DNA of 20,447 bases from a virus, in IMG/VR virus record IMGVR_UViG_3300025759_000911, positions 1 through 20,447 of that record; one strand, written 5' to 3'. The notes beneath the pieces were generated by a model. It did not search any database, was not told where the DNA came from, and was given only the letters and a program-made list of their open reading frames with translations. Positions 19,194 to 20,447 of this stretch are shown here, one piece after another; the first letter of the stretch is position 1; each line of letters starts with the position of its first letter. A program made the position numbers and the translations under genes.

Positions 19194-19277
19194 AATATTA
19201 ATTATTTATATTTTATATTATAATTTATATACTATCTCGCAAACTTTTACATATTTAATCATGACAAAAATTAGACC

Positions 19278-19562
19278 TTAATCCTCTGTTCTTTTTCTTT
19301 TAACTTTATTTTTAGCATTTCTAATAAGTCTTTCTTCCATTCTCGCTACTTTAATCTTTAAATCTGTATTTTCTTCTATCAACTTATTTATTTTTTCTTC
19401 TAAACCACCTATTTTATCTTTAAGTTCTTCAATAACTGCTAATGATATATTATCATCCCTTTCAGATTTTTTTTCGTTTTGGTCCATCTTTTTCTTTATG
19501 ATGTTCCAAATTTCTTTAATCCCAAGTGCTGAAATAAGAGCTATTAATAAAGTTTCGTCCAT
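19278..19562 (-). CDS. Membrane-anchored coiled-coil protein, 94 aa
   Basis: A short hydrophobic N-terminal segment at about residues 4-20 (TLLIALISALGIKEIWN) is followed by a basic stretch (IIKKKMDQNEKK) and a long heptad-like region (LAVIEELKDKIGGLEEKINK, LKIKVARMEERL), ending in a basic tail (KNKVKRKRTED). This layout recurs in small phage membrane proteins near lysis or tail genes, including some holin-like and tail-anchoring proteins. There is no direct evidence for either. The transcript is followed by the terminator at 19162-19193. Confidence 0.72.
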   Translation of the reverse strand: MDETLLIALISALGIKEIWNIIKKKMDQNEKKSERDDNISLAVIEELKDKIGGLEEKINKLIEENTDLKIKVARMEERLIRNAKNKVKRKRTED

Positions 19563-19575
19563 TTTTCTAGCGTAA

Positions 19576-20310
19576 TTACTTCTCTATTTTAAATACTAAA
19601 TGAATATTCCCCTTACCATCATTAATAACTTTTCCAGAAGAAATTGTTGGAATTTTAGAATTATCTAATCTATTTTGAGCCAATCCTTCATCGGTATCAT
19701 TTACTTTAAAAACCATTTGACCTTTATCTGACTTAATAAATTCAATCTTATCAATATCGAACCCCAAGTCTTCTAAATCTTCTATAAACTGTACTCTAGC
19801 TTTACCTAGTACTGGACTAGTATCTCTACCGACCTCGTTTAAGTTATTTTCTTCTTTTACAAATGTTTTTCCGCTAATCCCTCTCCTATCTAAATATTTA
19901 GCCATGGTTGTTGGGTTGTTAGTTCTTATTTCCCTACTGTTCCTACCCATATGTAAATTTTCTGGTGACCACATCATTTCTAGCCAATTATAAAACGCTA
20001 CTTTATTATCATTAGCCATAGCAGCACTACCAACTCTTTGTTGACTGAAAAAGTTCATTATTTCGTCTTGAAGCTTTGCTGGAATTTCTATCTCCTCAAC
20101 TTCTTCAGATTCAGTAACCTTTTTATCATCCATAGCCAACGCTGACATGACGTTTGACATTTCTTCATCAGACACGTCTGGCCCTAATTGAGCTTTAATA
20201 GAATCAATATTATATTCCTCTTCTTTTATTAACCCCTTAGATTCAAGGTGTCTCTGCTCAGCTAATAGATTAGCTTTTTTAATATTTTTACTTTTATCAA
20301 ATTTTCTCAT
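19576..20310 (-). CDS. Hypothetical phage protein with charged helical N-terminus, 244 aa
   Basis: The N-terminus, MRKFDKSKNIKKANLLAEQR followed by HLESKGLIKEEE, is a long charged helix, with LAE at 16-18 and IKE at 28-30. A low-complexity acidic linker follows (VTESEEVEEIEIP), then a folded part with MNFFSQQRVGSAAMANDNKV and YNWLEMMWSPENLHMGRNSR and a C-terminal alpha/beta region (ARVQFIEDLEDLGFDIDKIE). I do not recognise the fold. The leader-like start and acidic linker resemble scaffold- or prohead-associated proteins, so a virion-assembly role is possible but not shown. It precedes the coiled-coil membrane gene by 13 bases. Confidence 0.68.
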   Translation of the reverse strand: MRKFDKSKNIKKANLLAEQRHLESKGLIKEEEYNIDSIKAQLGPDVSDEEMSNVMSALAMDDKKVTESEEVEEIEIPAKLQDEIMNFFSQQRVGSAAMANDNKVAFYNWLEMMWSPENLHMGRNSREIRTNNPTTMAKYLDRRGISGKTFVKEENNLNEVGRDTSPVLGKARVQFIEDLEDLGFDIDKIEFIKSDKGQMVFKVNDTDEGLAQNRLDNSKIPTISSGKVINDGKGNIHLVFKIEK

Positions 20311-20321
20311 AATATTATTTC

Positions 20322-20447
20322 TTAACTTATATATATTTTATTACCTGTAGTGTAAAGATTACCGTATGTTTCACCATCAACACCAACAAATACTTCACCC
20401 TTTGTTTTATAATCATCAACTCCTGGACCATCTTTAACTTCTTTTAT
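20322..20447 (-). CDS. C-terminal end of a truncated gene at window edge
   Basis: A frame open from base 20447 ends at TAA 20324-20322, giving 41 residues with no start in the window. The fragment contains GPGVDDYKTKGEVFVGVDGE and TYGNLYTTGNKIYIS. The Gly/Asp/Thr-rich strand-like character resembles the end of a beta-rich structural protein, but the fragment is too short to assign. Its stop is 11 bases before the next gene starts, so both belong to one transcript. Confidence 0.6.
   Translation of the reverse strand: MKEVKDGPGVDDYKTKGEVFVGVDGETYGNLYTTGNKIYIS

Noticed and set aside
1-20447. Alternative genetic code (stop-codon reassignment), known in some phages of Bacteroidota
   Set aside because: TAA, TAG and TGA all end frames at sensible gene borders (for example TGA before DHFR, TAG before the lysozyme), and conserved enzymes run full length with no internal stops.
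1-20447. tRNA genes, CRISPR repeats, insertion sequences or long direct repeats
   Set aside because: I saw no cloverleaf-like GC-rich segment, no regularly spaced repeats and no transposase. A tRNA-finder run would settle the tRNA point.

Overview
The window looks like part of a large tailed-phage genome whose host is a Bacteroidota (flavobacterium-like) cell. Four things point there. The DNA is very AT-rich, with short, tightly packed and often overlapping genes. Starts lack Shine-Dalgarno sequences and sit in A/T-rich leaders. At least seven gene starts are preceded by the Bacteroidota-type promoter TTG-N19/20-TATATTTG. One gene encodes a DUF3127-like single-strand-binding-type protein, a family I know mainly from Bacteroidota. 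All three standard stop codons are used, so there is no sign of recoding. No tRNA, rRNA, CRISPR array or insertion sequence was recognised. All but one gene lie on the minus strand.

Reading in the direction of transcription (high to low coordinates), 20447-18316 holds the end of a probable structural or accessory protein, two unknown proteins carrying short N-terminal leaders, a membrane-anchored coiled-coil protein, a clear intrinsic terminator and a 55-residue gene. 18278-15721 holds an unknown protein coupled to a polynucleotide kinase / 2H-phosphodiesterase fusion (an RNA end-healing type enzyme), two small unknowns and the DUF3127-like protein. 15709-14097 holds a small unknown, a zinc-ribbon microprotein, APS kinase (cysC), a DUF2061 membrane protein and an acidic unknown. 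The only plus-strand gene, a GIY-YIG nuclease-like protein at 13759-14088, interrupts the array.

13675-9157 holds small unknowns, a nucleotidyltransferase-like protein, a GH24 lysozyme with an N-terminal leader and membrane segment, a coiled-coil protein, a two-helix membrane protein, a UVR-motif protein and a large protein resembling the phage GP88 family. 9116-7080 holds an unknown, a PrsW-type membrane protease whose start codon lies in a perfect 15-bp hairpin, a PD-(D/E)XK nuclease and a hotdog thioesterase. 7070-1 is a metabolic stretch: HAD phosphatase, dihydrofolate reductase, a cystathionine gamma-synthase family PLP enzyme, ribose-5-phosphate isomerase B, a Lys/Thr-rich protein, dCMP deaminase, a HExxH zincin and several microproteins.

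Two themes stand out. First, host-metabolism genes for sulfur (APS kinase, PLP sulfur-amino-acid enzyme), pentose phosphate (RpiB) and nucleotides (DHFR, dCMP deaminase) suggest reprogramming of the infected cell. Second, at least five unrelated proteins start with a similar short helical leader carrying an [LI]-x-E motif near residue 9-11. This resembles the capsid-targeting sequences of T4 internal proteins, which the T4 prohead protease cuts after [LI]xE. If the analogy holds, the lysozyme, the RNA-healing enzyme, the GP88-like protein, the nucleotidyltransferase-like protein and one unknown would be packaged in the capsid and delivered with the DNA. This is inference from sequence only.
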